A stretch of DNA of 46,526 nucleotides from an uncultured Opitutia bacterium. Lineage in GTDB: Bacteria > Verrucomicrobiota > Verrucomicrobiia > Opitutales > Puniceicoccaceae. A program made the translations under genes and the position numbers. Under the pieces are notes generated by a model. That model was not told the origin of the DNA and did not search any database. It saw only the letters and a list, made by a program, of their open reading frames with translations. The stretch is taken from positions 1 to 46,526 of the forward strand of contig CAJXLM010000018.1 in assembly GCA_913056175.1 (NCBI GenBank), in the 5' to 3' direction. Of this stretch, positions 6,602 to 15,144 are shown piece by piece (the stretch's first letter is position 1; each line of letters starts with the position of its first letter).

Positions 6602-8536
6602 TCAACCCGCCGAACCGATTTCGCCGGTAGCGGCTCCCGGCCCGGAGGGCGGGGCGTCCTTTCCGGCGCGCTTGCGCACGCCCAGCAGGGGTGCGCTCCG
6701 CCAGAGGTGGCGGGGGAGTCCACCGATGAGCATGAAGCCCACCTGGCTGATCACGAAGGCGGAGAGCCAGAAGAAGGCGGCATCCATGAACCCGTAGCTG
6801 TGCAAGCCGATGCCGAGCATGTTCGTGCCGAACCAGGACCAGCTCGTGATCACGTTGCCGAAGATGGCCATGTTCATGAAGCCGCGGGTACGCACCAGCC
6901 CGCCCCAGCGGGCGTGCAGCATGACGGCCCCCCAGAGGACAAGGAGGAGGGCCCCGTTTTCCTTGGGATCCCAGCCCCAGAAGCGCCCCCAGCTCTGGTC
7001 CGCCCAGACGCCCCCGAGCATGGTGCCGACAAACGAGAAGAGGAGGGCGAAGCAGGTGATCCCGTAGACCATGTTCCCGAGCGTCTTCTCCATCTTCTTG
7101 TCGAGGCCGTTCGTGAACACCCCGCGGATCACGTAGAAGAGCGCCAGCCCGCCCGCCAGGAAGACCGCGGAGTAGCCGATCGTGATAATGGTGACGTGGG
7201 TCGCCAGCCAGAAGTTCGAGTCGAGCACCGCCCGCATCAGCTCGAGGGTGTCCCCGCTCAGGCTGAGGTGGTGGGCGACGATGAGCGTGGCGAAGCCGAC
7301 GAGGGCGGCGGTGGCCGCGCCGAACCCGTTGCGGAAGAAGCGCTCGAAGATGATCCCGAGAAGGACCGCGCCCCAGCCCGTGAAGACCGCCGAGGAGTAG
7401 AGGTTGGTCACCGGGGGGCGGTCCTGGATGTACATGCGGGCGAAGAGCCCGAGGGTGTGCACGAGGAAGGCGGCGACGAGGAGGGCGGCCGCCGTCGGGC
7501 GGAGGGTCTCCCCCCAGCGCAACCAGCTCACCAGCACGAGCAGGAGGACCAACACATAGACCACGCTGGACCGGTAGAAGGGGGCCGCCTGGTTGAAGCG
7601 CTGCTCGAAGGCCACCCGGAACTTCTCGCCCGGGTACTGCGCCCGGAAATCGGACCGGATCTGCCCGGCCACCGCGTTGAATTCCTCCTCGTCCTCGCTG
7701 TGGTAGCTCTCGGTGAGCTGGGCATACTCGCGGACGACCGGATCGATCGTGCGCGTCTGGATGCTGCGGAGCAGGCTGTCGCCGACGTTTTCCCAGTCCC
7801 CGTCGATCGGCTGGTCCCCGCTCGGCGGGATGATCCGGAGCATGGCCTGCTTGGAGAGCTTCAGGTAGCGGTCGGCGAAGCCCATGAAGGTCTGCAGGAT
7901 CTGCTCGTTGTAGGGCTGCCCGTTCTGTTGCTTCTGCAGCTCGGCGAGCCCGGGACCGATGATGCTGCGGTAGGCGCGGTACTCCTCGAGGAGCCGGGTG
8001 GTGTTGCCGAGAGGATGGAAGCTGTGCAGGAGCTTGTGGTAGCGGGTGATCCGTTCGTGGAGGCGGGCGAGCGCCTCGTCGTAGCTGTCCCAGCGTTCCT
8101 GGTTCTCGGGCAGTTGCTGGAAGAGCCGGTCGATCTGTTCGAAGCGGGGCTCGAGCTCCTTGTAGGAGAAGACTTTCCCGTCGTCCTCGGTGAACCCGAG
8201 GGTGCTCCGCACGTCCGGGTGGAGAAAGCGAAAGACCGGCCAGGTGTCGGCCACATCCGGGCGGGCCGCCAGCTCGGCCAGCCAGATGATCGCGGGGACT
8301 TCCACGGTGCCACCGCCCTCCCGGGGGACTTCCACCGACTGCCGCTCGCTGAGCAGCATGAGGTTATTGCGGGCGACCGTGTCGAGCGGCTTGATGCGGC
8401 CGCCGACCTGCACGGGCAACTTCCCGAAGGACTCGTAGTTGAAGCCGGAGCCGGGATTCCGCGGACCCCAGGGGATGGCCACGTAGGCCAGGCCGAGGAC
8501 GAAGGCGAGGAGGGGAAGGATCTTTTTCCAGTTCAT
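6602..8536 (-). CDS. ccsA: Cytochrome c biogenesis protein CcsA (system II), long form
   Basis: A 644-residue membrane protein, the heme-handling half of the system II cytochrome c synthase. The C-terminal third is the CcsA core: the tryptophan-rich heme-binding motif WADQSWGRFWGWDPKENGA lies near residues 508-527, with conserved histidines in HHLSLSGDT and HARWGG. Residues 1-20 form a membrane anchor, followed by GGRIKPLDTVAR (45-56) and a large hydrophilic region up to about residue 290, so the protein is roughly twice the length of a minimal CcsA. Its ATG overlaps the resB stop (ATGA). It acts with ResB to attach heme to CxxCH proteins, of which two are encoded just upstream. Confidence 0.93.
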   Translation of the reverse strand: MNWKKILPLLAFVLGLAYVAIPWGPRNPGSGFNYESFGKLPVQVGGRIKPLDTVARNNLMLLSERQSVEVPREGGGTVEVPAIIWLAELAARPDVADTWPVFRFLHPDVRSTLGFTEDDGKVFSYKELEPRFEQIDRLFQQLPENQERWDSYDEALARLHERITRYHKLLHSFHPLGNTTRLLEEYRAYRSIIGPGLAELQKQQNGQPYNEQILQTFMGFADRYLKLSKQAMLRIIPPSGDQPIDGDWENVGDSLLRSIQTRTIDPVVREYAQLTESYHSEDEEEFNAVAGQIRSDFRAQYPGEKFRVAFEQRFNQAAPFYRSSVVYVLVLLLVLVSWLRWGETLRPTAAALLVAAFLVHTLGLFARMYIQDRPPVTNLYSSAVFTGWGAVLLGIIFERFFRNGFGAATAALVGFATLIVAHHLSLSGDTLELMRAVLDSNFWLATHVTIITIGYSAVFLAGGLALFYVIRGVFTNGLDKKMEKTLGNMVYGITCFALLFSFVGTMLGGVWADQSWGRFWGWDPKENGALLLVLWGAVMLHARWGGLVRTRGFMNMAIFGNVITSWSWFGTNMLGIGLHSYGFMDAAFFWLSAFVISQVGFMLIGGLPRHLWRSAPLLGVRKRAGKDAPPSGPGAATGEIGSAG

Positions 8537-9774
8537 GCTTGGGCGTCCGGGGAGGGAGGTTGCGGACCGTTGCCGGCAGCGGTGGCGGTCGCCGTCTTCC
8601 GGCGGCGGGGCCGGAAGAAGCCGAGACCGAACTGCACGACGAGGCCGAGGCCGACGAGGGTCACCGCGATGTAGGGGAGGGTCCAGCCGGGGTTCTTCAC
8701 GACCTGGAGCATGGAGCTGGTGTCCTGGTTCGCGAAGGAAGCCTGGTAGAAGGTGTGGCCCCCGTAGCGGAGGGGATTGTTCATGTAGATCAGCGACTCC
8801 CGCTCCACCCCCGCCTGCGGGTCGGTGACGACGACATCGCTGGAGAAGTTCTTCGGGATGTCCGTGCCCGGGTAGCGGTCATGCGCGAAGTCGCGCAGGG
8901 TGATCGAGAAGGGATAGTACTCCCGCTTGAAGCGGAGCGCGATTTCGTAGACCCGCCCATTGGCCATGAAGGTCTGGGGCGGGAAGCGGTCGTCGAGGAG
9001 GTTGGAGACCATCCAGGTGCCGAGGTCGCGGTCCCCGTCGTAGACGCGGACGATGGCGGTGTCCGCGTTGAACTCGTCCTGGGCGAAGGTTTCCGGGGCG
9101 GGCGTCGCGGTGAGCCCCATCCGGGGAGCGGCCCCATTGGTGGCGGCCGGTTCCACCCTCATGTTCGGCCCGGCCTGCCGAACGCTGGCGTTCGGGTAGT
9201 ACTCCTCGATCTCCAGAGTCACCGGAAGCTTGGGATCGTCGATGATCTCGCCGCCCTTGAGATGGTCGGAGTCGAAGGCGTAGACCCGGTCGCGGTTCTC
9301 CTCACTCTTGTCGATGAGGACGATCTCGTTCTCCATGTAGCTTTCCGCCCAGTTCTTCGTGCCGCCCTCGTCGATCCACATCTGCCGCTCGTAGCCGAGG
9401 AAGCCGGTGACGAAGCCGCTCACGATGAGCAGGACGAGCCCGCTGTGGATGAGAAGGATGCCCGACTTCTGCCAGGACCACCGGAACCGATAGAACTGGG
9501 CGGCGAGCAGGTTGAGGAGGAGAAGGGGACCGAGGAGGTAGCCCCCCGGCAGGGGCAAGCCGGTGCGGGCGAGAGGGTTCGTCGACTCGGGGGGCAGGGG
9601 GTTCCAGAAGACGAGGAAACTCTGGAAGTACCGCTTCTGGGTCTCGTGGATGCCGAAGTTGACCTGGTCGAGTGTCCCGAAGAAGACCAGAGCCATCGAG
9701 AGGACGAGGAGGATCACCGTCAGCCGCAGCGAGGTGAAGACGAGGAGAAGGGGACGGAGGAATTTCTGCCACAT
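8533..9774 (-). CDS. resB: Cytochrome c biogenesis protein ResB
   Basis: A 413-residue membrane protein of the ResB/Ccs1 family, partner of CcsA in delivering heme to and chaperoning apocytochrome c. An N-terminal helix (SLRLTVILLVLSMALVFFGT), a second and third helix near residues 85-125, a large extracytoplasmic domain and a final helix before a short basic tail fit the family topology. The segment NNPLRYGGHTFYQASF near residue 350 is a ResB hallmark. The ATG at 9774 starts MWQKFLRPL just ahead of the first helix. It lies 23 bp after the lipoprotein gene. Confidence 0.93.
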   Translation of the reverse strand: MWQKFLRPLLLVFTSLRLTVILLVLSMALVFFGTLDQVNFGIHETQKRYFQSFLVFWNPLPPESTNPLARTGLPLPGGYLLGPLLLLNLLAAQFYRFRWSWQKSGILLIHSGLVLLIVSGFVTGFLGYERQMWIDEGGTKNWAESYMENEIVLIDKSEENRDRVYAFDSDHLKGGEIIDDPKLPVTLEIEEYYPNASVRQAGPNMRVEPAATNGAAPRMGLTATPAPETFAQDEFNADTAIVRVYDGDRDLGTWMVSNLLDDRFPPQTFMANGRVYEIALRFKREYYPFSITLRDFAHDRYPGTDIPKNFSSDVVVTDPQAGVERESLIYMNNPLRYGGHTFYQASFANQDTSSMLQVVKNPGWTLPYIAVTLVGLGLVVQFGLGFFRPRRRKTATATAAGNGPQPPSPDAQA

Positions 9775-9797
9775 AGCGAGCGGGGAACTGGGTCGGT

Positions 9798-10550
9798 TCA
9801 GCTGGGAAACTGGAAGGACTCGGCGAAGCGCTGCAGGTTGTCGCGCTCTTCGTGGAGGAGAGCGGACGAGCCGATCATCTTGACGAACCAAGTGAGCTCG
9901 CCGCGGGGGATGACCACCCCGAGGACGCCCTGGGTGCCGCTGGGCGCGCCCTCCTCCACCCGGATGGAGACGAGCTCAGCGGAGGCCCCGTCGATCTGTA
10001 CGGGCACGGTGAGGGCGGCGATCTGCTCCGGGTTGAGGGGAGCGAGTCCGACTTGGCGCCGCCAGCGGTTCACATTGCTGGCGAGCCCGCCGACACTCCC
10101 GGGAAAGGCGGTCACGGTGATCTCGGCGACCTCGTCCCCCTGGGCCACGCGGAAGTTCCCCTTGCGGATGGTGGTCGGCTCGAGCACCTGCCAGGAACCC
10201 GGTACCTGCCACTCCGGTCGTTCGATCCGGGCGGCGGCCTCCTCCATGCCGGGGAGGGTCTGCATCTGGCTGGATGGATTTATGGAGGGACGATCGGGGG
10301 CCGCCGCTGCGCCCCCGGGGGGCATGGCCGGGGGCGTGTTGCCCGTCCCGGCCATCGGTCCGGGAGCGGATCCGCGGTCCCCGGCCGGGGCCCCAGGAGA
10401 GGGTGCCTGGGGGGTGGGCCGGTCCGCGCCGGCGACATCGCCGGGCCGGGTGAGTTCGTACACGCGGATTTCCCCCTCCTCAGGCCCGCACGCGGCGAGG
10501 AGGAAGGGGAGCAGGCCGACAACCGTCAGACGGAGCAAGGATGCTTTCAT
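9798..10550 (-). CDS. Lipoprotein of unknown function upstream of resB
   Basis: A 250-residue protein with a clear lipoprotein signal: a basic start, a hydrophobic core and the lipobox LLAAC (Cys21). A Pro/Ala/Gly-rich linker spans about residues 35-95. A folded C-terminal domain follows with FPGSVGGLASNVNRWRRQVG and a late LTWFVKMIGSS. I do not know a named family. Its place ahead of resB-ccsA suggests an envelope role linked to cytochrome maturation, but this is only context. Confidence 0.8.
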   Translation of the reverse strand: MKASLLRLTVVGLLPFLLAACGPEEGEIRVYELTRPGDVAGADRPTPQAPSPGAPAGDRGSAPGPMAGTGNTPPAMPPGGAAAAPDRPSINPSSQMQTLPGMEEAAARIERPEWQVPGSWQVLEPTTIRKGNFRVAQGDEVAEITVTAFPGSVGGLASNVNRWRRQVGLAPLNPEQIAALTVPVQIDGASAELVSIRVEEGAPSGTQGVLGVVIPRGELTWFVKMIGSSALLHEERDNLQRFAESFQFPS

Positions 10551-10592
10551 GGTGACTCCTTAGTGGTAGAAAATCCGCAAGCCTTTGCAACG

Positions 10593-10619
10593 AAGACCGG
10601 GCGGAATCCGCCCGGTCTT
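10593..10619 (-). promoter_or_regulatory. Perfect 12-bp hairpin between cytochrome and lipoprotein genes
   Basis: AAGACCGGGCGG (10593-10604) and CCGCCCGGTCTT (10608-10619) are exact inverted complements around a 3-nt loop. It lies 43 bp upstream of the lipoprotein start on the transcribed minus strand. With no long T-run after it, it could be a weak terminator of the upstream redox genes, an mRNA-processing or stability element, or an attenuator. Confidence 0.6.
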
Positions 10620-10753
10620 ACAAGCGGGGGGCGGGGCGGCCAGTCGCCGGCCTAATCGGTCTGCGCGCGGAGGGGCTCCGCGGAGGGGGCATCGAAGCCG
10701 GGGGGGTGACTCCCGTCGCCGGCCGAGGGTCCGGCTCTCCCGGCCCTGCCGGT

Positions 10754-11374
10754 TCAGGGCTTGGCGAGGGAAACCCGCAGCAGGCCGCGCCAGTCGCCCT
10801 CCTCGTAGCCGGTCGCCTGGTCGTCCGGGTAGTTCTCTGCGAGGGTCTCCCGCAGTTCGGCGGAGAAGGTGGAGGGGTCCCCGTGGCACTGCAGGCAGCC
10901 CTGCCGCAGGGCGATCGGCTTGTAGAAGCGCACTTCCTCGTCGCCATTCTCCTCGACGACTTCCTGCAGGAGGTATCCGGGAAGCTCGCCCTTGGTCTCG
11001 AGGATCTCCACGACCCGCTGGAGGGCCTCTTCCTCGGCGGGGTCCGGGGCGTTGCGGGGGTTGCGCAGCTGCAGGCTGGTCCGCTTGACGTCGAGAACGT
11101 CCGTGCCCGAGCGCATGGTCACGTTCATGGTGAGGGGGAGGGCCTGCAGGTTGCAGAAGTCGACCGCGTGTACGGGGCCTCCGGTCTTCAGCGCGGCCTT
11201 CACCTCGCCCATGAGCGTCTGGAGGAGTTCCTGGCCGACGGCACCCCCGCGCTGGCGGGCGGTCTCTGCGAGGGGATCGTCCGGGCCGATCCAGCGGGTT
11301 TCCACCCCGGTGGCGGAGGCGGTCGTGGCGAGTCCGAGAAGGACTCCGGCGAGAAGGGAGGGCAAGCGGTTCAT
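10754..11374 (-). CDS. DUF3365 (Tll0287-like) monoheme c-type cytochrome
   Basis: A 206-residue exported protein with signal peptide LPSLLAGVLLGLATTASA and one heme site CLQCH (residues 160-164). The layout matches DUF3365/Tll0287-like heme-sensor proteins: AVDFCNLQALPL near 70, LKRTSLQLRNPRNAP-like text near 97-110, YKPIALRQGCLQCHG in the heme region. The DUF3365 fold is PAS-like, so it may be a redox or signal protein rather than a simple electron carrier. The ATG at 11374 was picked because it starts the signal peptide; the frame is open 57 nt further upstream. Confidence 0.85.
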   Translation of the reverse strand: MNRLPSLLAGVLLGLATTASATGVETRWIGPDDPLAETARQRGGAVGQELLQTLMGEVKAALKTGGPVHAVDFCNLQALPLTMNVTMRSGTDVLDVKRTSLQLRNPRNAPDPAEEEALQRVVEILETKGELPGYLLQEVVEENGDEEVRFYKPIALRQGCLQCHGDPSTFSAELRETLAENYPDDQATGYEEGDWRGLLRVSLAKP

Positions 11375-11517
11375 GGAGCGGGTAGGGCGGGGATCGTTGG
11401 TGGGTTCCCGGGCGGGCGGGAAAGGGGGCAAAAAGAGAGGCGCGGGGGAGGGGGCTTGCTCGCCCGGCCTCCCGCCGCGCCTCGTTCCCCCGGGGCGGGC
11501 CGGGGGGCGGGAGCGGG

Positions 11518-12570
11518 TCAGAGTTCCGGTCGCGGGGTGTCGAGGGTTTCCACCGGCAGCTGTGGGTAGTCGACTGGCGGGATGTCCCCGGTGAGCGTTT
11601 TCAGGAAGGCGGTGATGTCATCGATCTCCTGCTCGCTCAGGTCGATGCCGAGCTGCGAGCTGCTCATGATGGCGACCGCTTCGCGGAGGTCCCAGACGGC
11701 TCCGGAATGGAAGTAAGGCGCCGTCAGGGCGATGTTCCGGAGGGGGCCGGCCCGGAAGACGTACTCGTCGGCCGCGGTGTTCGTGACCGTGAAGCGGCCC
11801 TTGTCGCCCTCGGGCCGGATGCTCTCGTCGAGATCCTCCTGCACGCCGAAGGTGTAGTAGTTCTCCCCGCCGAGGTTCACGCCACGGTGGCAGGCCGCGC
11901 AGCCCTTGTTGATGAAAGTCTCCAGGCCGCGCAGCTCCTCCGCGCTCAGGGCATGATCATCGCCCTTCAGCATGAGGTCGAAGCGGGAGTCGGGCGTCAC
12001 CAGGGTGGTCTCGTAGGCCTCGATGGCCATGGCCACGTTCATGAAGGTGATCGGCGACTCCTCGCCGGGGAAGGCTTCCTGGAAGCGCTGGCGGTACTCC
12101 GGGATGCTCGCGAGCGTCTCCACGACCTTGTCCGGCGTGTTCGCCATCTCCACGCCGGCCTGGATCGGGCCCATGGCCTGCTCCTTGAGGTCGGCGGCCC
12201 GGCCGTCCCAGAACTGGGCGACGTTGAACACGGCGTTGTAGACGGTCGGCGAGTTCCGGGGACCGGCCACGAAGCCGTGCCCGATGGAGGTCTCCATGTT
12301 GTCGTCTCCACCCATGCCGAGGTTGTGGCAGGTGTTGCAGCTGATCGTCCCGCTCTTGGACAGGCGCGGGTCGAAGAAGAGGAGCTTGCCCAGTTCCACG
12401 CGGGCCGGGGTGACCATGTTGCCATCCGGGACCGGGGCAGTGTAGGGGACCGGGTCGAAGAGCGCTTCCGCGCTGGCCCGCAGGTTGGGGTCAATCTTGG
12501 CCGCCTGCAGGGAGAAGGTGGCCAGCAGGCCACCGGCGGCTACCGCCGCCATCAGGGTTGTCGTTTTCAT
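11518..12570 (-). CDS. Diheme cytochrome c peroxidase (CcpA/MauG family)
   Basis: A 350-residue exported diheme protein. The signal peptide spans about residues 1-23. The first heme motif is CNTCH (78-82), the peroxidatic heme; the second is CAACH (224-228), the electron-entry heme. Surrounding text is typical: VELGKLLFFDPRLSKSGTISC before the first heme, WDGRAADLKEQAMGPI in the middle and LRNIALTAPYFHSGAVWDL after the second. It reduces hydrogen peroxide in the periplasm with electrons from small carriers. The HiPIP gene 30 bp upstream encodes a plausible donor, and the ResB/CcsA genes downstream supply heme attachment. Confidence 0.93.
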   Translation of the reverse strand: MKTTTLMAAVAAGGLLATFSLQAAKIDPNLRASAEALFDPVPYTAPVPDGNMVTPARVELGKLLFFDPRLSKSGTISCNTCHNLGMGGDDNMETSIGHGFVAGPRNSPTVYNAVFNVAQFWDGRAADLKEQAMGPIQAGVEMANTPDKVVETLASIPEYRQRFQEAFPGEESPITFMNVAMAIEAYETTLVTPDSRFDLMLKGDDHALSAEELRGLETFINKGCAACHRGVNLGGENYYTFGVQEDLDESIRPEGDKGRFTVTNTAADEYVFRAGPLRNIALTAPYFHSGAVWDLREAVAIMSSSQLGIDLSEQEIDDITAFLKTLTGDIPPVDYPQLPVETLDTPRPEL

Positions 12571-12600
12571 GGTGTTGATCTCCTTGGAGAGAGGCGGAGG

Positions 12601-12918
12601 TCAGGCCCTCCGCGCGTAGGCCGAGCACCAGCCCTTTTCCGCGACGAGGCGACCGCCAAACGAGGAGCAGGGGCCCCATTCCTTGGCGTTGGGGTCGGTG
12701 TAGAGGGTGCAGTTCGCGCAGATCTGGCTGTCGTCGTGCCGCGGGTACTTCTCCTGATCCACGTCCTGCGTGTTGTGCTTGTACCCGAGCGCCTGGGCGA
12801 GCGGGTCGGACTCTTTCACCTTGGCCGGGCCGTCCGAGGCCACCGCGGGCGCGCGGAGGAGACTGGCGGCACCAACGCCACCGGCGAGTTGAATGAGGAA
12901 CTTGCGACGTGTGTTCAT
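12601..12918 (-). CDS. High-potential iron-sulfur protein (HiPIP)
   Basis: A 105-residue small periplasmic electron carrier. The start MNTRRKFLIQLAGGVGAASL is a twin-arginine (Tat) signal, as expected for a cofactor folded before export. The four cluster ligands are C67, C70, C84 and C98, in the HiPIP spacing CxxC-x13-C-x13-C, with GxCSxFGG-like text around C84. HiPIPs shuttle electrons between the cytochrome bc complex and oxidases, photosynthetic centres or peroxidases. It is the first gene of the redox cluster and directly precedes the diheme peroxidase. Confidence 0.95.
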   Translation of the reverse strand: MNTRRKFLIQLAGGVGAASLLRAPAVASDGPAKVKESDPLAQALGYKHNTQDVDQEKYPRHDDSQICANCTLYTDPNAKEWGPCSSFGGRLVAEKGWCSAYARRA

Positions 12919-13017
12919 GATCTTGCTTGGCTCGGTTCTGGGTTGAGGGGAACCTGGGGAAGGGGGAACGGTTCCCGGTAGGGAGGAGAAGAACAGGGAG
13001 GGGCGGACCCGTCAAAG

Positions 13018-13080
13018 GTTTTTGGATAATAAGGTAGAATATTCCGTCGACCCGGTTGTCCGATTACGCAGGCTTATTCG
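13018..13080 (-). promoter_or_regulatory. AT-rich candidate promoter region for the HiPIP cluster
   Basis: Between the aroG end and the HiPIP start this is a rare A+T-rich patch in otherwise very G+C-rich DNA. On the minus strand it contains TATTCT as a possible -10, within the 8-bp palindrome GAATATTC (13037-13044). No clear -35 is visible. The rest of 12919-13174 shows no gene. Confidence 0.35.
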
Positions 13081-13174
13081 CGGTACCAGCGGAAGGGAGT
13101 TCCGCCGGGGGGGAGGGACCGGCGGTGGGGGACCGGCCGGGCGCAGCTCCCGCCGGCGTGGCCGGAGCCCGTGC

Positions 13175-14248
13175 TCAGGTGACGGGCGCGCCCGTGCGGA
13201 GGGTTTCGGCGGCGGCCCGCAGGGCGGCTTCGGTGCTTTCCCAGTCGAGGCAGCCGTCGGTGATGGAGACGCCGTGCAGGAGATGGTCGACCGGCTGGGG
13301 GAAGGGTTGGTTCCCTGCCTGGAGGTTGCTCTCGAGCATGGCCCCGGCGATGCCATCCTCGCCCCGGGCGCGGGCCTCGATGAGGTCGGCAAGGATGCCG
13401 GGCTGTTTCCCGGGGGATTTCCCGCTGTTGTCGTGGCTGCAATCCACGAGGAAGCGGGGGGCCAGCCCGATCTTTTCCAATCCGGCCCGGGCGACGGCGC
13501 GGGAGTCCTCGTCGTAATTGGGGCCCGCCGAGCCCCCGCGGAGGATGAGGTGCCCGTGGGGGTTGCCGCGGGTCGTCACCGAGCAGGCTTGCCCGTCCGG
13601 ATTAATCCCGAGGAAGGTCTGGCCGGCCCGGGCGGCCCGGATGGCGTTGAGGGCGGGCTGGAGGGCACCGGACGTGGTGTTCTTGAAGCCGACCGGCATG
13701 GAGAGGCCCGAGGCCATCTGCCGGTGGGTCTGCGACTCGGAGGTGCGGGCCCCGATGCCCGCCCAGGCGACGAGGTCGGCGAGGTACTGCGGGGTGATCG
13801 GATCGAGGAACTCGGTGGCGGCGGGGAGGCCGAGGGCGACGACCTCGTTGAGGAAGTGGCGGGCGGTGCGGAGGCCGGCTGGCAGGTCGCAGGAGTCGTC
13901 GAGGTGGGGGTCGAGGATGAGGCCCTTCCAGCCGACGGTGGTGCGGGGCTTCTCGAAGTAGACCCGCATGAGGAGAAAGAGCTGGTCGCCGAGTTCCGCG
14001 GCGAGGGGCTGGAGGCGGCGGGCGTACTCGAGGGCGGCTTCGGGGTCGTGGATCGAGCAGGGGCCGACCACCACGAGGAAGCGCGGATCCGCCCCCGTGA
14101 GGATGTCCTGCACGGACTGCCGGGCGCGGGCGACGGCGGCGGCCCCTGCCTCCGGCAAAGGATCCGCGCGGAGCAGTTCGGCCGGAGAGGGGAGGGCGTC
14201 GAAGGAGGCGACGCGCAGGTCGGAGGTCGGGGAAGGGGCCGGGTCCAT
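13175..14248 (-). CDS. aroG: 3-deoxy-7-phosphoheptulonate synthase (DAHP synthase, class I AroF/G/H type)
   Basis: A 357-residue cytosolic enzyme that condenses phosphoenolpyruvate and erythrose 4-phosphate, the first step of the shikimate pathway. Family motifs are in order: VVVGPCSIHDPEAALEYA near residue 60, LMRVYFEKPRTTVGWKGL near 95, TSESQTHRQMASGLSMPVGF near 170, NPHGHLILRGG near 230, DCSHDNSGK near 268 and GVSITDGCLDWEST near 330. Length is normal for the E. coli type. It is divergent from the small gene and HU. aroB, the next pathway gene, lies 4.5 kb away in another cluster. Confidence 0.96.
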   Translation of the reverse strand: MDPAPSPTSDLRVASFDALPSPAELLRADPLPEAGAAAVARARQSVQDILTGADPRFLVVVGPCSIHDPEAALEYARRLQPLAAELGDQLFLLMRVYFEKPRTTVGWKGLILDPHLDDSCDLPAGLRTARHFLNEVVALGLPAATEFLDPITPQYLADLVAWAGIGARTSESQTHRQMASGLSMPVGFKNTTSGALQPALNAIRAARAGQTFLGINPDGQACSVTTRGNPHGHLILRGGSAGPNYDEDSRAVARAGLEKIGLAPRFLVDCSHDNSGKSPGKQPGILADLIEARARGEDGIAGAMLESNLQAGNQPFPQPVDHLLHGVSITDGCLDWESTEAALRAAAETLRTGAPVT

Positions 14249-14329
14249 TACGGGCGGAGGTCACGGCAAAGCGCCGCGCGGGTCAAGTGCGGGTTGCCGG
14301 GGCGGGCGAGGCGTGGCAGGGTGGCGGAG

Positions 14330-14596
14330 GTGGAGTCGAGTTCGCACAGGGATGAGGACCAACCGTTCGCGGACGAGGATCTCGCCCTGCTTGTCGAGTG
14401 GTTCCGCTCGCGGGGAGCGCCCGAGGACCGGGCGTGGGTGGCGGCTCGGCAGCTCGCCCGCCGGGCCGGCCAGATCGCCCGCGAGTCGTCCACTCCCCCG
14501 GAGGAAGCGCTCCGTGGCCTGCTCGCCCGGGTGGCCGGGGCCGGCGCCGAGCCGGGCGCCCGCCCCGGCTCGGATCCCGGCACACCGCCGGCGTGA
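14330..14596 (+). CDS. Small hypothetical protein, 88 residues
   Basis: A short frame from GTG 14330 to TGA 14596. The core (about residues 12-68) is rich in charged residues and predicted helix: [15 protein letters not shown], then [18 protein letters not shown], then [11 protein letters not shown]. The Gly/Pro/Ala-rich tail looks unstructured. Codon usage in the core is protein-like and helices are amphipathic, so I think it is real, but I cannot name a family. The GTG sits very close to its purine-rich upstream stretch, so the exact start is unsure. Confidence 0.5.
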   Translation: MESSSHRDEDQPFADEDLALLVEWFRSRGAPEDRAWVAARQLARRAGQIARESSTPPEEALRGLLARVAGAGAEPGARPGSDPGTPPA

Positions 14597-14644
14597 CGGG
14601 GGCGGCGGGCGCGGTGGCCCCGGCCGGCGCGCCGGGAATTCCTG

Positions 14645-14676
14645 TTGACGGCCCTATGCGGAGAGCGCTTGCTACG
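14645..14676 (+). promoter_or_regulatory. Candidate promoter of the HU gene
   Basis: TTGACG at 14645-14650 is a near-consensus -35. The downstream -10 is poor; TTGCTA at 14669-14674 lies at 18-bp spacing. No good ribosome binding site is seen before the HU ATG. Confidence 0.3.
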
Positions 14677-14712
14677 CGCTGCAGAGCAAACCTAGAACCA
14701 CGCACACGAATT

Positions 14713-15027
14713 ATGAATAAAGCTGAACTTGTGGAACAAATCCAGAGGAACCTCGGGGACGACACCTCGAAGGCCGCCGCCGAGCGTTCCCTGAACGCGG
14801 TTCTCGAAGCGATCAAGGCGAGCATCCGCAAGGCGGGCAAGGAAGTGAAGCTGACCGGACCCCAGGACAAGGCGGAGGCGGTTCAGCTCGTGGGCTTCGG
14901 CACCTTCTCCGTCGCCCGCCGCGAAGGCCGGACCGGTCGCAACCCCGCGACCAACGAGACCATCAAGATCAAGGCTTCCAAGAACGTGAAGTTCAAGCCG
15001 GGCACGGCCCTCAAGGAACTCCTCTAA
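14713..15027 (+). CDS. HU-family DNA-binding protein
   Basis: A 104-residue histone-like protein that bends and compacts DNA. It opens [15 protein letters not shown], has the HU core [21 protein letters not shown], with the DNA-binding arm [14 protein letters not shown] and the end [13 protein letters not shown]. It is longer than typical HU (about 90) because of an insertion, [14 protein letters not shown], between the second helix and the beta sheet. It stands alone, between its own candidate promoter and a strong terminator, which fits a highly expressed single gene. Confidence 0.95.
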   Translation: MNKAELVEQIQRNLGDDTSKAAAERSLNAVLEAIKASIRKAGKEVKLTGPQDKAEAVQLVGFGTFSVARREGRTGRNPATNETIKIKASKNVKFKPGTALKELL

Positions 15028-15054
15028 AGCTCCGCGCCCCCTCTCTCTTTCCCA

Positions 15055-15082
15055 CCCACCGGGCGACCGGTGGGTTTTTTTT
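15055..15082 (+). terminator. Rho-independent terminator after HU
   Basis: A perfect 8-bp stem CCCACCGG/CCGGTGGG (15055-15062 with 15067-15074) with loop GCGA is followed by eight T residues (15075-15082). It begins 27 bp after the HU stop. Confidence 0.95.
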
Positions 15083-15144
15083 GCGCCGGGGGGGAATCCC
15101 TCCGCGCCGTTGCAAAGTGGGGAGAGGGCTGCCTAGATGAGGCC

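Noticed and set aside
6587-8674. A 695-residue plus-strand open frame opposite ccsA
   Set aside because: It mirrors the well-supported ccsA gene and has no recognisable motif.
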